A stretch of DNA of 9,090 nucleotides from Bryobacterales bacterium (GCA_025456495.1 JALOKO010000108.1:1-9090), one strand, 5' to 3'; counted from the stretch's first letter, positions 1 to 6,146 are shown. Numbers and translations are program-made. Notes: generated by a model not told the origin, from the letters alone.

Positions 1-407
1 ACAGCCACCACAAACTCATACTTGCCCAGTCCGGTTGGGTAAGATCCCCGAAATTGGAAGCGTCCCCGAGAGGAAATCATGTCCTCCGCGCGAATCTGTT
101 GGATGCTCTCCATGACGGGCATCGGCTGTGGATATCGCCGCCCCTCGTGGTCGTTCAGCGCCCTGGCGTAACTGCGGATTCTCACGCCACCGCCTTGCCG
201 CAGGGGTTCAAACTGTACGTTGGCAAACAGGCGATGGTGCATCCTCAGGTCGTATCCCAGGCTCACACCCAAGGGTTTGATGATGCAATCCAGCTTCTGG
301 TAAAACCCCACCTGTTCGCGCACGAGTTCTCCCAGGTGCTCAGCAACTATCGGCGGAGAGAGCGCAAACGCAACCAGGACGGTCAGCATCCGGCGAACCG
401 CTTGCAT
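1..407 (-). CDS. Secreted protein of unknown function, 3'-incomplete (runs off left edge)
   Basis: Reading the minus strand from an ATG at 407-405, the frame stays open for 135 codons to the window edge, so the C-terminus is missing. An in-frame TGA lies 9 bases upstream, which fixes the 5' limit. The N-terminus (MQAVRRMLTVLVAFALSPP) has a basic start followed by a hydrophobic stretch, consistent with a Sec signal peptide and export. The rest shows no catalytic motif I recognise. The segments KPLGVSLGYDL (about residues 44-54) and YPTGLGKYEFVVAV at the broken end remind me of beta-rich secreted proteins of Acidobacteriota, but this is an impression. M7 is an alternative start that would leave a shorter signal peptide. 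The gene is divergent from the methyltransferase, with 171 bases between them. Its reality rests on the long open frame, the signal peptide and the lack of a better gene on the other strand. Confidence 0.62.
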   Translation of the reverse strand, partial: MQAVRRMLTVLVAFALSPPIVAEHLGELVREQVGFYQKLDCIIKPLGVSLGYDLRMHHRLFANVQFEPLRQGGGVRIRSYARALNDHEGRRYPQPMPVMESIQQIRAEDMISSRGRFQFRGSYPTGLGKYEFVVA

Positions 408-423
408 ACCCTCTCAACCTATC

Positions 424-437
424 ACGCAGGGCTGCGT
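424..437. repeat. Perfect 6-bp inverted repeat in the divergent intergenic region
   Basis: The sequence ACGCAG-GG-CTGCGT is a perfect inverted repeat with a 2-base centre. It lies 17 bases upstream of the minus-strand start at 407 and well upstream of the methyltransferase start. It could be a dimeric regulator site or a feature of the untranslated leader. A 14-bp palindrome of this kind can also occur by chance in GC-rich DNA. Confidence 0.3.
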
Positions 438-511
438 CACCTCTATGTGGCTGACGGCATCTACTGTGGGGTGGCGCGGTGTCTGGTATCTCGTCCTGCG
501 AAGTGATACGC

Positions 512-517
512 TACAAT
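512..517 (+). promoter_or_regulatory. Candidate -10 element for the methyltransferase gene
   Basis: TACAAT matches the TATAAT consensus at 5 of 6 positions and lies 61 bases before the start codon at 579. No good -35 hexamer is visible at 16-18 bases spacing. A short inverted repeat, GTATC (486-490) and GATAC (505-509), sits just upstream and could be an operator. Support is a motif match only. Confidence 0.25.
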
Positions 518-578
518 CAACAATTCTCGGATGTGCAGGTTCCGCCCGTCTGCGCCGCGCCGTACAAAAGAAAGGTCC

Positions 579-1283
579 ATGATGCTTCGTTGCACCCTCG
601 CTCTCGCTTTGCTGCTGGCTACGCTGTTCCGTGTTGGCTTCGTCCAGGCCGGCCAGAATCAATCCCATGGACATGCGCATGGGCATTCGCATGGCGAATC
701 CCGCAGTCACATGGACAAGCGCTTCACTGATCCGGAAGCCCTGGCCAGGTCCTTCGACAACCCCCAGCGCGCCGAATGGCAAATGCCAGACCGCGTGATT
801 GCGGACCTCGGCCTGAAGCCCGGCCAGCGCGTTGCCGACATCGGCGCCGGCACCGGCTACTTCTCCGTCCGCCTGGCCCGCAGCGCCGCCAAGCCCAGCG
901 TCTTCGCCGTCGATATTGAGGATGCCATGCTGGCCTACCTCTCCAAGCGCGCCGGCGAAGAAGGCCTCTCGAATGTGAAAACCGTGCTGGCCGCCACAGA
1001 CGACCCCAAGCTCCCGGAGCCCATGGATGTTGTCCTGGTAGTGAACACCTACCATCACATCGCGGATCGTGTCCCCTACTTCCGCAAAGTCCACCAGGGT
1101 TTGCGCAAGGGCGGTACGCTGGCCATCGTCGATTGGAAGAAGGGCGCCCCCATGGGTCCCGCGGACGAGTACCGCTTCACACCGGAAGAGATTCGTCGGG
1201 AACTGGCCGAGGCAGGCTTCCAGCCCGTTGCCCAGCACGATTACCTGCCCAACCAGAACTACCTCGTTTTCCGCGCGCGCTAA
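579..1283 (+). CDS. Exported class I SAM-dependent methyltransferase with His-rich N-terminus
   Basis: The 234-residue product has a Rossmann methyltransferase core. Motif I, VADIGAGTGYF, is at residues 85-95. The acidic residue for the SAM ribose is in VFAVDI (108-113). The post-motif VVNTYHH is at 154-160, and the C-terminal strand pattern is that of UbiE-like enzymes. The substrate cannot be told from the sequence. Residues 1-25 (MMLRCTLALALLLATLF...VQAG) look like a Sec signal peptide. They are followed by a His-rich stretch at 30-44 (HGHAHGHSHGE), probably metal binding. I chose ATG 579 because AAAGG at 571-575 precedes it and the signal peptide starts there; ATG 582 is equally possible. 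An upstream extension to 531 has neither feature. A patatin gene follows after 62 bases on the same strand. The oddity is an apparent export signal on an enzyme whose cofactor is cytoplasmic. The fold is certain; location and role are inferred. Confidence 0.88.
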   Translation: MMLRCTLALALLLATLFRVGFVQAGQNQSHGHAHGHSHGESRSHMDKRFTDPEALARSFDNPQRAEWQMPDRVIADLGLKPGQRVADIGAGTGYFSVRLARSAAKPSVFAVDIEDAMLAYLSKRAGEEGLSNVKTVLAATDDPKLPEPMDVVLVVNTYHHIADRVPYFRKVHQGLRKGGTLAIVDWKKGAPMGPADEYRFTPEEIRRELAEAGFQPVAQHDYLPNQNYLVFRAR

Positions 1284-1345
1284 CGCGGTGGGCCTTTCGT
1301 CATCGTCCGGTCAGCGACGCTTCTGCCTGCGCGACACTAAGGGGA

Positions 1346-2182
1346 ATGGCGCTTGCAACCATTTCCTCGCCCCGGCCCCGCACCGCTCTGGTGCTCTCAG
1401 CGGGAGCGATGTTCGGCGCCTATCAGGCTGGCGCATGGCAAACCCTGGAAGCCCGTTTCCAGCCCGATGTCATCATCGGCGCCAGCGTCGGCAGCCTGAA
1501 CGGCTGGGCGATCGCCGGTGGAATGTCCGCCCGCTCCCTGGCCGATCGGTGGCTTACTCTCGTCGAAGCCTCCCGCATCCGGCCCCGATTTCCCCGCCGT
1601 CCTCTCGACGGCTTCGTCGATGCCCGCTATCTGCAGGGTTGGATTCAGGATCTTCACCTCAGCCTGCAGCCGCGTTGCGAATTCGCCCTCGTCATGACGC
1701 GCCTGTTCCCCATGCGACCAGAGTTGGTGCGTTGGCCCGCCGTCAGTTGGCAGCACCTGGCCAACAGTTGCGCCATGCCCTTCCTGTTCCCGCACTACCC
1801 GCTGGACGGCGCGCTCTACACCGACGGTGGCCTGTTGCAAGCGCTCCCCCTATGGGCCGCACAGCACCTGCACTGCCAGCGCGTGATCGCCGTCAACGTG
1901 CTGCCAACAGTTCCCTTCTGGGGAGGGAACATCGTCAAGCGCCTGCTGCGCCAGTATAGTGGGGCTGCTACGCCGCCTCGATACACACCCGCCAACCAAG
2001 TGGATGCGCAGGTCCTGCTGATCGAACCGCGGGTCCCTCTGGGCAAGGTACGCGATTTCCTGGTGTGGAATCGCTCAAATGCGGAACGTTGGATCGCGCA
2101 AGGCCGGGACGACGCCCAACAGGCCCTGGAGCATTGCCCGTTCCCCATCGACGCCATCCCCTGCGATGCCTCCTCAGCCTGA
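1346..2182 (+). CDS. Patatin-like phospholipase family protein
   Basis: The 278-residue product is a patatin-family serine acyl hydrolase, a family that cleaves acyl chains from phospholipids or other lipids with a Ser-Asp dyad. The nucleophile motif is GASVG at residues 45-49 (Ser47). The dyad Asp is in YTDGG (Asp160). ANSCAMPFLFPHYPLDG (139-155) is the usual block before the dyad. The oxyanion-hole loop reads LSAGAMFGAYQAG (17-29), where most relatives have a GGG run, so one glycine is replaced. No signal peptide or membrane segment is seen, so the protein is probably cytoplasmic or peripheral. I start at ATG 1346 because patatins begin a few residues before the glycine-rich loop. The open frame extends back to 1133, inside the methyltransferase gene, but has no suitable start near 1300. 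AAGGGGA directly abuts the ATG, unusually close for a ribosome binding site. The physiological lipid substrate is unknown. Confidence 0.9.
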   Translation: MALATISSPRPRTALVLSAGAMFGAYQAGAWQTLEARFQPDVIIGASVGSLNGWAIAGGMSARSLADRWLTLVEASRIRPRFPRRPLDGFVDARYLQGWIQDLHLSLQPRCEFALVMTRLFPMRPELVRWPAVSWQHLANSCAMPFLFPHYPLDGALYTDGGLLQALPLWAAQHLHCQRVIAVNVLPTVPFWGGNIVKRLLRQYSGAATPPRYTPANQVDAQVLLIEPRVPLGKVRDFLVWNRSNAERWIAQGRDDAQQALEHCPFPIDAIPCDASSA

Positions 2183-2216
2183 TGTCCGCCCACGCTCAGC
2201 CTGATGCCCACCGCTG
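2173..2216 (+). repeat. Imperfect 22-bp tandem duplication across the patatin stop codon
   Basis: CTCAGCCTGATG occurs at 2173-2184 and again at 2195-2206, with the bases that follow partly conserved, giving two units of 22 bases. The first unit contains the TGA stop of the patatin gene at 2180-2182. The second copy lies in the gap before the DUF1080 gene. The likely origin is slippage duplication. Confidence 0.6.
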
Positions 2217-2268
2217 ATCCCAGCGATTGTTCGCAGTTCAGCCAGCCCGCCGCGCTACAGTAAAGGAG

Positions 2269-3249
2269 ATGCGACGCACTTCTTTTCTCACTCTACTCTT
2301 CGTTCTTTTTGCCAGCGCCACCTTCGCCCAAAGTGGCAACTCCGCGGGCGACGCCAGCCAGTTCCTGGGCCGCTGGGACTTCACGGTCACGCCGCCCTCG
2401 GGCTCGCCCTATCCGCAGTGGATGGAACTCACCCAAACCGATGGCGTACTCGCCGGACGCGTGCAACCGCGTGGCGGTGGGTGGGTGAAGATCCAAGGCG
2501 CCCGCATGGAAGCAGGCAAGCTGTTGGTATCCATCTATGCCGCCACGGATCGTCGTCCCGCCATCGGCTGGGAACTCACCAAGACGGCCGCCGACCGCAT
2601 GGAAGGCGTCGAAAAGCGGGGCGACTCCGAAGGACCAAAGCTTGTCGGCGTGCGTGCCCCCAAACTGGACCGCCCCATGCCCAAGGCCTGGACCGCGCCC
2701 CGGCCTATCTTTAACGGCAAGGACCTCACTGGTTGGGAACCCATCGGCAACGTCAGTAACAACAAGTGGATCGCCCGCGACGGCGAACTGGTGAACAACA
2801 ACCCTCCGGTGGAGGGGCGACGCGGCCCCGGAGCGGCCAACCTGAAGACCACGGAGAAGTTCCAGGACTTCAAGTTACACATTGAGGTAAACTGCCCAGA
2901 GCACGGAAACAGCGGCATTTATCTGCGTGGCCGCTACGAAATCCAGATCGGCACCGAGGGCGGTCGCCTACCCGACCATGAGATGGGCGCCGTCTACAGC
3001 CACTACCCCCCGCCGGCCGATGCGGAGCTCGGTCTGGGTAAGTGGACTACCTTCGACATCACGTTCGTGGGACGCCGCGTTACCGTCATCCGCGACGGCA
3101 AGGTCTACCACGACAACGTGGAAATCCCCGGCCCCACCGGCGGCGCACTCGATAGCAACGAAGCCGAACCCGGTCCCTTCTTCCTCCAGGGCGACCACCA
3201 CGGCGTCATCCGCTATCGCAACATCACTGTCTCGGTGCCCAAGCAGTAG
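2269..3249 (+). CDS. Secreted DUF1080 (3-keto-disaccharide hydrolase) domain protein
   Basis: The 326-residue product has a signal peptide (MRRTSFLTLLFVLFASATFAQ), so it is exported. Residues about 25-135 form a first domain (FLGRWDFTV, then GWVKIQGARM...LLVSIY) resembling small beta-barrel modules found before DUF1080. Residues about 145-324 are the DUF1080 domain (PF06439, named 3-keto-disaccharide hydrolase, a concanavalin-like fold). It shows the hallmark PIFNGKDLTGWEP (146-158), NSGIYLRGRYEIQI (214-227), and GPFFLQGDHHGVIRYRNI (302-319). Members occur widely in Acidobacteriota, Planctomycetota and Bacteroidota, and some act on 3-keto-glycosides; the substrate here is not shown. ATG 2269 is chosen because the signal peptide begins there. 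AAAGGAG (2262-2268) abuts the start with no spacer, which is unusual. An alternative TTG at 2227 has no ribosome binding site. The gene is convergent with fabG. Confidence 0.9.
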   Translation: MRRTSFLTLLFVLFASATFAQSGNSAGDASQFLGRWDFTVTPPSGSPYPQWMELTQTDGVLAGRVQPRGGGWVKIQGARMEAGKLLVSIYAATDRRPAIGWELTKTAADRMEGVEKRGDSEGPKLVGVRAPKLDRPMPKAWTAPRPIFNGKDLTGWEPIGNVSNNKWIARDGELVNNNPPVEGRRGPGAANLKTTEKFQDFKLHIEVNCPEHGNSGIYLRGRYEIQIGTEGGRLPDHEMGAVYSHYPPPADAELGLGKWTTFDITFVGRRVTVIRDGKVYHDNVEIPGPTGGALDSNEAEPGPFFLQGDHHGVIRYRNITVSVPKQ

Positions 3250-3272
3250 CCGAACGGAAACCTGCGGGCAAT

Positions 3273-3297
3273 GGCGGCGGGCAATGCGTCCGCCGCC
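3273..3297. terminator. Hairpin between convergent genes, possible bidirectional terminator
   Basis: GGCGGCGG (3273-3280) and CCGCCGCC (3290-3297) form a perfect 8-bp GC stem with a 9-base loop. It lies 23 bases after the DUF1080 stop and 18 bases beyond the fabG stop at 3316. There is no T-run on either side, so intrinsic termination is not certain. Position between converging genes is the main support. Confidence 0.45.
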
Positions 3298-3298
3298 C

Positions 3299-3328
3299 AT
3301 CGCCTACACCATCGCCTACACCATCGCC
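3299..3328. repeat. 12-bp direct repeat duplicating the fabG 3' end
   Basis: The unit ATCGCCTACACC is present twice in tandem, followed by a half copy (ATCGCC). On the minus strand this duplicates the last fabG codons together with the TAG stop, so a second ATG-GTG-TAG triplet follows the first in the same frame. The first stop still ends the protein normally. This looks like replication slippage. Confidence 0.7.
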
Positions 3329-4053
3329 ATGCCGCCGTTCACGCTAATCGTCTGCCCGGTGATATAGCTGGCGGCGTCGCTAGCCAGGAAGCTCACTGCC
3401 GCCGCCACGTCCGCGGCGCTGCCGAAGCGCTTGGCCGGAATCAACGCCAGCAACTTCTCCTTGATCTGGTCGTTCAGCACCGCCGTCATGTCGGTCTCAA
3501 TGAAGCCCGGAGCCACCGCATTCACGGTCACGTTGCGCGACGCCAGCTCCAGCGCCAACGTCTTCGTCAGCCCGATCAGCCCCGCCTTCGACGCCACGTA
3601 GTTCGCCTGCCCCGCGTTGCCCATCTGCGCCACCACCGAACTGATGTTGACGATGCGGCCCCACCGTTTGCGAATCATCGGCTGCATCAGCACTTGCGTC
3701 ACCAGAAAGGTGCTGGTGAGGTTCACCCGCAGCACCTCTTCCCAGTCCTCCAGCTTCAATCGCATGGCCAGCATGTCCCGCGTGATGCCGGCATTGTTCA
3801 CCAGCACGTCCACGGTTCCCACTTCGCTCAGCACCTGCTTCAACGCCGGCTCAATGGACGCCGTATTCGCCAGGTCCAGCGCCAGCACTGTCGCCTCGCC
3901 GCCCGCTGCCCGGATCTCCTGGGCTACCTCCTCCAGTTTCTCCACCTGCCGCGCCGCCAGCACCACCTTGTGCCCCGCAGCCGCCAGTTGCTGCGCACAT
4001 ACCCGTCCTATGCCCCGGCTTGCGCCCGTCACCAATGCGATTCGTTGTTCCAA
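3316..4053 (-). CDS. fabG: 3-oxoacyl-[acyl-carrier-protein] reductase FabG
   Basis: The 245-residue product is a classical short-chain dehydrogenase/reductase close in length to E. coli FabG (244). FabG reduces 3-oxoacyl-ACP to 3-hydroxyacyl-ACP with NADPH in fatty-acid elongation in the cytoplasm. Visible motifs are the cofactor-binding TGASRGIG (9-16), NNAG (86-89), active-site Asn111, and Ser139-Tyr152-Lys156 in SSVVAQMGNAGQANYVASK. The C-terminal blocks are APGFIETDMT (181-190) and ISVNGGMAMV. The S-x12-Y-x3-K spacing equals that of E. coli FabG. The start is a TTG at 4053-4051, supported by GGAG at 4065-4062 with 8 bases spacing. It stands alone on the minus strand, divergent from ubiD and without fabD or acpP beside it, so it may be a paralogue serving another 3-oxoacyl or polyester pathway. 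FabG is the best single name on motif agreement. Confidence 0.92.
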   Translation of the reverse strand: MEQRIALVTGASRGIGRVCAQQLAAAGHKVVLAARQVEKLEEVAQEIRAAGGEATVLALDLANTASIEPALKQVLSEVGTVDVLVNNAGITRDMLAMRLKLEDWEEVLRVNLTSTFLVTQVLMQPMIRKRWGRIVNISSVVAQMGNAGQANYVASKAGLIGLTKTLALELASRNVTVNAVAPGFIETDMTAVLNDQIKEKLLALIPAKRFGSAADVAAAVSFLASDAASYITGQTISVNGGMAMV

Positions 4054-4061
4054 CTGCGTTG

Positions 4062-4065
4062 CTCC
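4062..4065 (-). promoter_or_regulatory. Ribosome binding site that decides the TTG start of fabG
   Basis: On the minus strand GGAG stands 8 bases upstream of the TTG at 4053. No in-frame ATG gives the conserved FabG N-terminus (MEQRIALVTGASRGIG), so this site supports TTG as the true initiation codon. Confidence 0.6.
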
Positions 4066-4207
4066 GTTTCCGCGCTGGCCGTCATTGACCAGGGCCTATC
4101 CATCCTCAATCCAAGGCGCATGCGCACCAAATGAATCATCATAGTAGATGCGTCGGGACGATCCCAGCCTCTTTGGCCAAACGGCTTCCCCTGCGCGCGG
4201 CCAACTG

Positions 4208-4276
4208 GCCGGAAACACGCGATTTCATTCGCCGCAAACAAACCATCTCATTCGCCGAAAACACGCCATGCCATAC
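4208..4276. repeat. Three tandem copies of an imperfect 23-bp repeat over the ubiD start
   Basis: Three units begin at 4208, 4231 and 4254, an exact 23-base period. Each begins GCCG-N-AAACA and continues with a CAT or GAT and a later CAT. Copies 1 and 2 agree at 18 of 23 positions, and copies 2 and 3 at 17 of 23. The last copy includes the ubiD ATG at 4268-4270. No fourth unit is visible upstream. The array takes the place where a ribosome binding site would be expected, and none is seen. A period near two helical turns would suit repeated protein binding on one DNA face, but this function is inference. Confidence 0.7.
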
Positions 4277-5719
4277 GACGATTTGCAGGATTTTGTCCGC
4301 GCCCTCGACAAGAAGAAGGAACTCAAGCGTATCCCCTTTGAGGTGGATCCGCACTTGGAAATCACTGAGTTCGCTGACCGCGCCGCCAAGCAGGGCGGCC
4401 CCGCGCTGCTCTTTGAAAAGCCTAAGGGCAGCGCCATTCCCCTGCTGATTAACGCCTTCGCCAGCGACCGCCGCATGGCTCTCGCCCTGGGCGTGGACTC
4501 CCTGGACGAAATCGCCCAACGCATCACCGATCTGAAGGAACTCAAGAAGCCCGAGGGCTTCATGGGCGCCATCAAGATGCTGCCAAAGCTGGGCGAACTG
4601 TCCAATATCTTCCCCAAGACTGTCTCCGATGGCGCCTGCAAGGAAGTCATCCTACGAGAGGGCGAATTCTCCCTGGACGCCTTCCCCATTCTGCATTGCT
4701 GGCCCCAGGACGGCGGCCGCTACATCACCCTCCCCCTGGTCTTTTCCCGCAGCCTGCGCACCGGCAAGCCCAACTGCGGCATGTACCGCATGCAGGTCTT
4801 CGATTCCAAAACCTGCGGCATGCACTGGCAAACCCACAAGCAGGGCGCTGACCATTATCGCCAGCTCAAGGCCCAGGGCAAAGAGATGCGGATGCCCATC
4901 TCCGTCGCCATTGGCGCTGACCCCACGGTCACCTTCAGCGCCATCGCGCCCCTCCCGCCCGACATCGACGAGATGATGTTCGCCGGCTTTTTGCGGAACG
5001 AACCCGTCCGCATGGTGAAGAGCGAAACCAACGATCACCTGGTTCCCGCCGACGCCGAAATCGTCCTTGAGGGCTACGTCGAACTGGGAGAGCTACGCCG
5101 TGAAGGTCCCTTCGGTGACCACACCGGCTTCTACAGTCTGGACGACGACTATCCCGTCTTCCATGTCACCTGCGTCACCCACCGCAAGAATCCGCTCTAC
5201 GCCGCCACCATCGTCGGGCCACCTCCCATGGAAGACTTCTGGATGGGCAAGGCCGTCGAGCGCATCTTTTTGCCCCTCATGAAGCTGCAACTGCCCGAGG
5301 TTGTGGATATTTGCATGCCCCCTGAAGGCGTCTTCCACAACCTCATTCTGGTGTCCATCCGCAAGGCCTACCCCGGCCATGCCCGCAAGGTGATGCACTC
5401 CATCTGGGGCACCGGGCAGGCCATGTTCTCGAAGTGCATCGTGGTGGTGGACGACGATGTCAATGTCCAGTCCGTCAGCGAAGTGGCCTGGAAAGCCCTC
5501 AACAACATTGACCCCCAACGCGACATCGAGATGGTGATGGGCCCCGTGGATTCACTCGACCATGCCAGCCGTCTGCCCAACTACGGCTCGAAAATGGGCG
5601 TCGACGCAACCCGCAAGTGGCCCGAGGAAGGCTTCACCCGCCGTTGGCCGGATGTCATCCGCATGCCCAACGAGGTGAGGCAGCGCGTGGACGCTCTTTG
5701 GAAGAAGGCCGGGCTGTAG
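4268..5719 (+). CDS. ubiD: UbiD-family prenylated-FMN-dependent decarboxylase
   Basis: The 483-residue product matches the UbiD family in length and pattern. These enzymes decarboxylate aromatic or unsaturated acids using prenylated FMN made by UbiX; in quinone synthesis the substrate is a polyprenyl-hydroxybenzoate. The start MPYDDLQDFV is the family's usual N-terminus. Key blocks are NCGMYRMQ (169-176, Arg174), EGPFGDHTGFY (279-289, with Glu279 and Asp284 in place of the catalytic Glu pair of Fdc1), and the Asp-rich VVVDDDVNV (392-400). The expected catalytic residues are therefore present. An upstream ATG at 4148 would add 40 residues unlike the family, so I reject it. There is no clear ribosome binding site; the start lies in a 23-bp repeat array. 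No ubiX or other quinone gene is adjacent. Acidobacteriota use menaquinone, so a menaquinone role or a different aromatic acid is possible. Family is very sure; substrate is not. Confidence 0.93.
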   Translation: MPYDDLQDFVRALDKKKELKRIPFEVDPHLEITEFADRAAKQGGPALLFEKPKGSAIPLLINAFASDRRMALALGVDSLDEIAQRITDLKELKKPEGFMGAIKMLPKLGELSNIFPKTVSDGACKEVILREGEFSLDAFPILHCWPQDGGRYITLPLVFSRSLRTGKPNCGMYRMQVFDSKTCGMHWQTHKQGADHYRQLKAQGKEMRMPISVAIGADPTVTFSAIAPLPPDIDEMMFAGFLRNEPVRMVKSETNDHLVPADAEIVLEGYVELGELRREGPFGDHTGFYSLDDDYPVFHVTCVTHRKNPLYAATIVGPPPMEDFWMGKAVERIFLPLMKLQLPEVVDICMPPEGVFHNLILVSIRKAYPGHARKVMHSIWGTGQAMFSKCIVVVDDDVNVQSVSEVAWKALNNIDPQRDIEMVMGPVDSLDHASRLPNYGSKMGVDATRKWPEEGFTRRWPDVIRMPNEVRQRVDALWKKAGL

Positions 5720-5725
5720 ATTTCC

Positions 5726-5739
5726 TATCCGTTTGGATA
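5726..5739 (+). terminator. Short hairpin after ubiD, weak terminator candidate
   Basis: TATCC and GGATA form a 5-bp stem around a GTTT loop, starting 6 bases after the ubiD stop. The stem is short and there is no T-run behind it, so termination would be weak at best. Confidence 0.25.
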
Positions 5740-5866
5740 AGTAAGCAGCGCGGAACCAACGGAAGCCTGTCTCCATTTCCATTAAGCGCCTTAGAATCAA
5801 TGCGTTCCGTGATACCCGGGGCGGAGTGTTGCGTTTCTGCCGACAGGAATCTGGCGACGCAATCCG

Positions 5867-5885
5867 CGCCCCTCGGGCGGGGTTT
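5867..5885 (+). terminator. GC hairpin followed by TTT, possible terminator or attenuator
   Basis: CGCCC (5867-5871) pairs with GGGCG (5875-5879) around a 3-base loop, and GGG plus TTT follows. It lies about 260 bases before the EF-G-like start and 150 bases after ubiD, so it could end the ubiD transcript or act in a leader. The T-run is short. Confidence 0.3.
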
Positions 5886-5904
5886 GTGTGCCTGCTGGTC
5901 CGGC

Positions 5905-5938
5905 GGGAAGCCCTTCCCTGGTTGCGGGTTTCGGGAAG
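5905..5938 (+). promoter_or_regulatory. Alternative pairing blocks, possible attenuator-like leader element
   Basis: GGGAAG at 5905-5910, CTTCCC at 5913-5918 and GGGAAG at 5933-5938 allow two mutually exclusive stems. The first uses GGGAA with TTCCC around a 4-base loop. The second uses CTTCCC with the downstream GGGAAG around 14 bases. Mutually exclusive stems are a hallmark of leader switches, but stems this short can be accidental. Confidence 0.25.
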
Positions 5939-6007
5939 ACAGCCAACAGGCGCGCCCTCACCTTAGGGATTCCATCAAGCACACCATGCCATCTCCGCCA
6001 GCCCTAT

Positions 6008-6035
6008 CCGGCCAGCGCGATTCCTGCTGGCGCGG
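6008..6035 (+). other. Stable potential hairpin upstream of the EF-G-like gene
   Basis: CCGGCCAGC (6008-6016) pairs with GCTGGC and CGG (6026-6031 and 6033-6035) around the loop GCGATTCCT, with G6032 bulged, giving 9 base pairs. No T-run follows. It is the strongest simple hairpin in the gap and lies about 110 bases before the GTG start. Confidence 0.4.
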
Positions 6036-6131
6036 ACGGCATCCGAGACCAGGCAACTCCTGTCGCAAAGCAGGTTACGACTGTGTTAGTATCGCACCAG
6101 GAAAACTGACAAAGTCATCCGAATTCGTTCG

Positions 6132-6138
6132 AAGGAGT
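6132..6138 (+). promoter_or_regulatory. Ribosome binding site that decides the GTG start of the EF-G-like gene
   Basis: AAGGAGT stands 8 bases before the GTG at 6147. It is the best-placed ribosome binding site in the window. The frame from this GTG gives the expected short N-terminus before the P-loop. Confidence 0.7.
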
Positions 6139-6146
6139 CAAATCAG

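Larger units (their letters stand above)
5720..6146. other. 427-bp gene-free stretch with several potential hairpins
   Basis: I find no convincing protein in this gap; open frames here have no family-like content and no ribosome binding site. It contains TATCC-GTTT-GGATA just after the ubiD stop, then CGCCC-CTC-GGGCG with a following TTT. Next come three short complementary blocks (GGGAAG, CTTCCC, GGGAAG) that can pair in two alternative ways, and then a 9-bp stem with one bulge. The last part before the EF-G-like start is less GC-rich and holds a possible -10 hexamer, TAGTAT, at 6087-6092. The region may be a structured 5' leader, an intergenic repeat, or an unrecognised small RNA. Confidence 0.55.

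Noticed and set aside
54..506. Plus-strand 150-codon open frame at the left edge
   Set aside because: No family-like motifs, no ribosome binding site, and it overlaps a minus-strand frame that has a signal peptide and runs open to the edge.
414..1238. Long minus-strand frame opposite the methyltransferase
   Set aside because: It mirrors a gene with clear SAM-binding motifs. Long antisense frames are common in GC-rich coding DNA.
1133..1345. Upstream extension of the patatin gene
   Set aside because: It lies inside the methyltransferase gene in another frame and gives an Arg-rich peptide with no similarity to patatins. The family starts close to the glycine-rich loop.
4148..4267. 40-residue N-terminal extension of UbiD
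   Set aside because: UbiD proteins begin at the MPY-DL pattern found at 4268, and the extension crosses two copies of a DNA repeat.
4208..4276. CRISPR-like array
   Set aside because: Units are tandem without spacers, only three, imperfect, and no cas gene is near.
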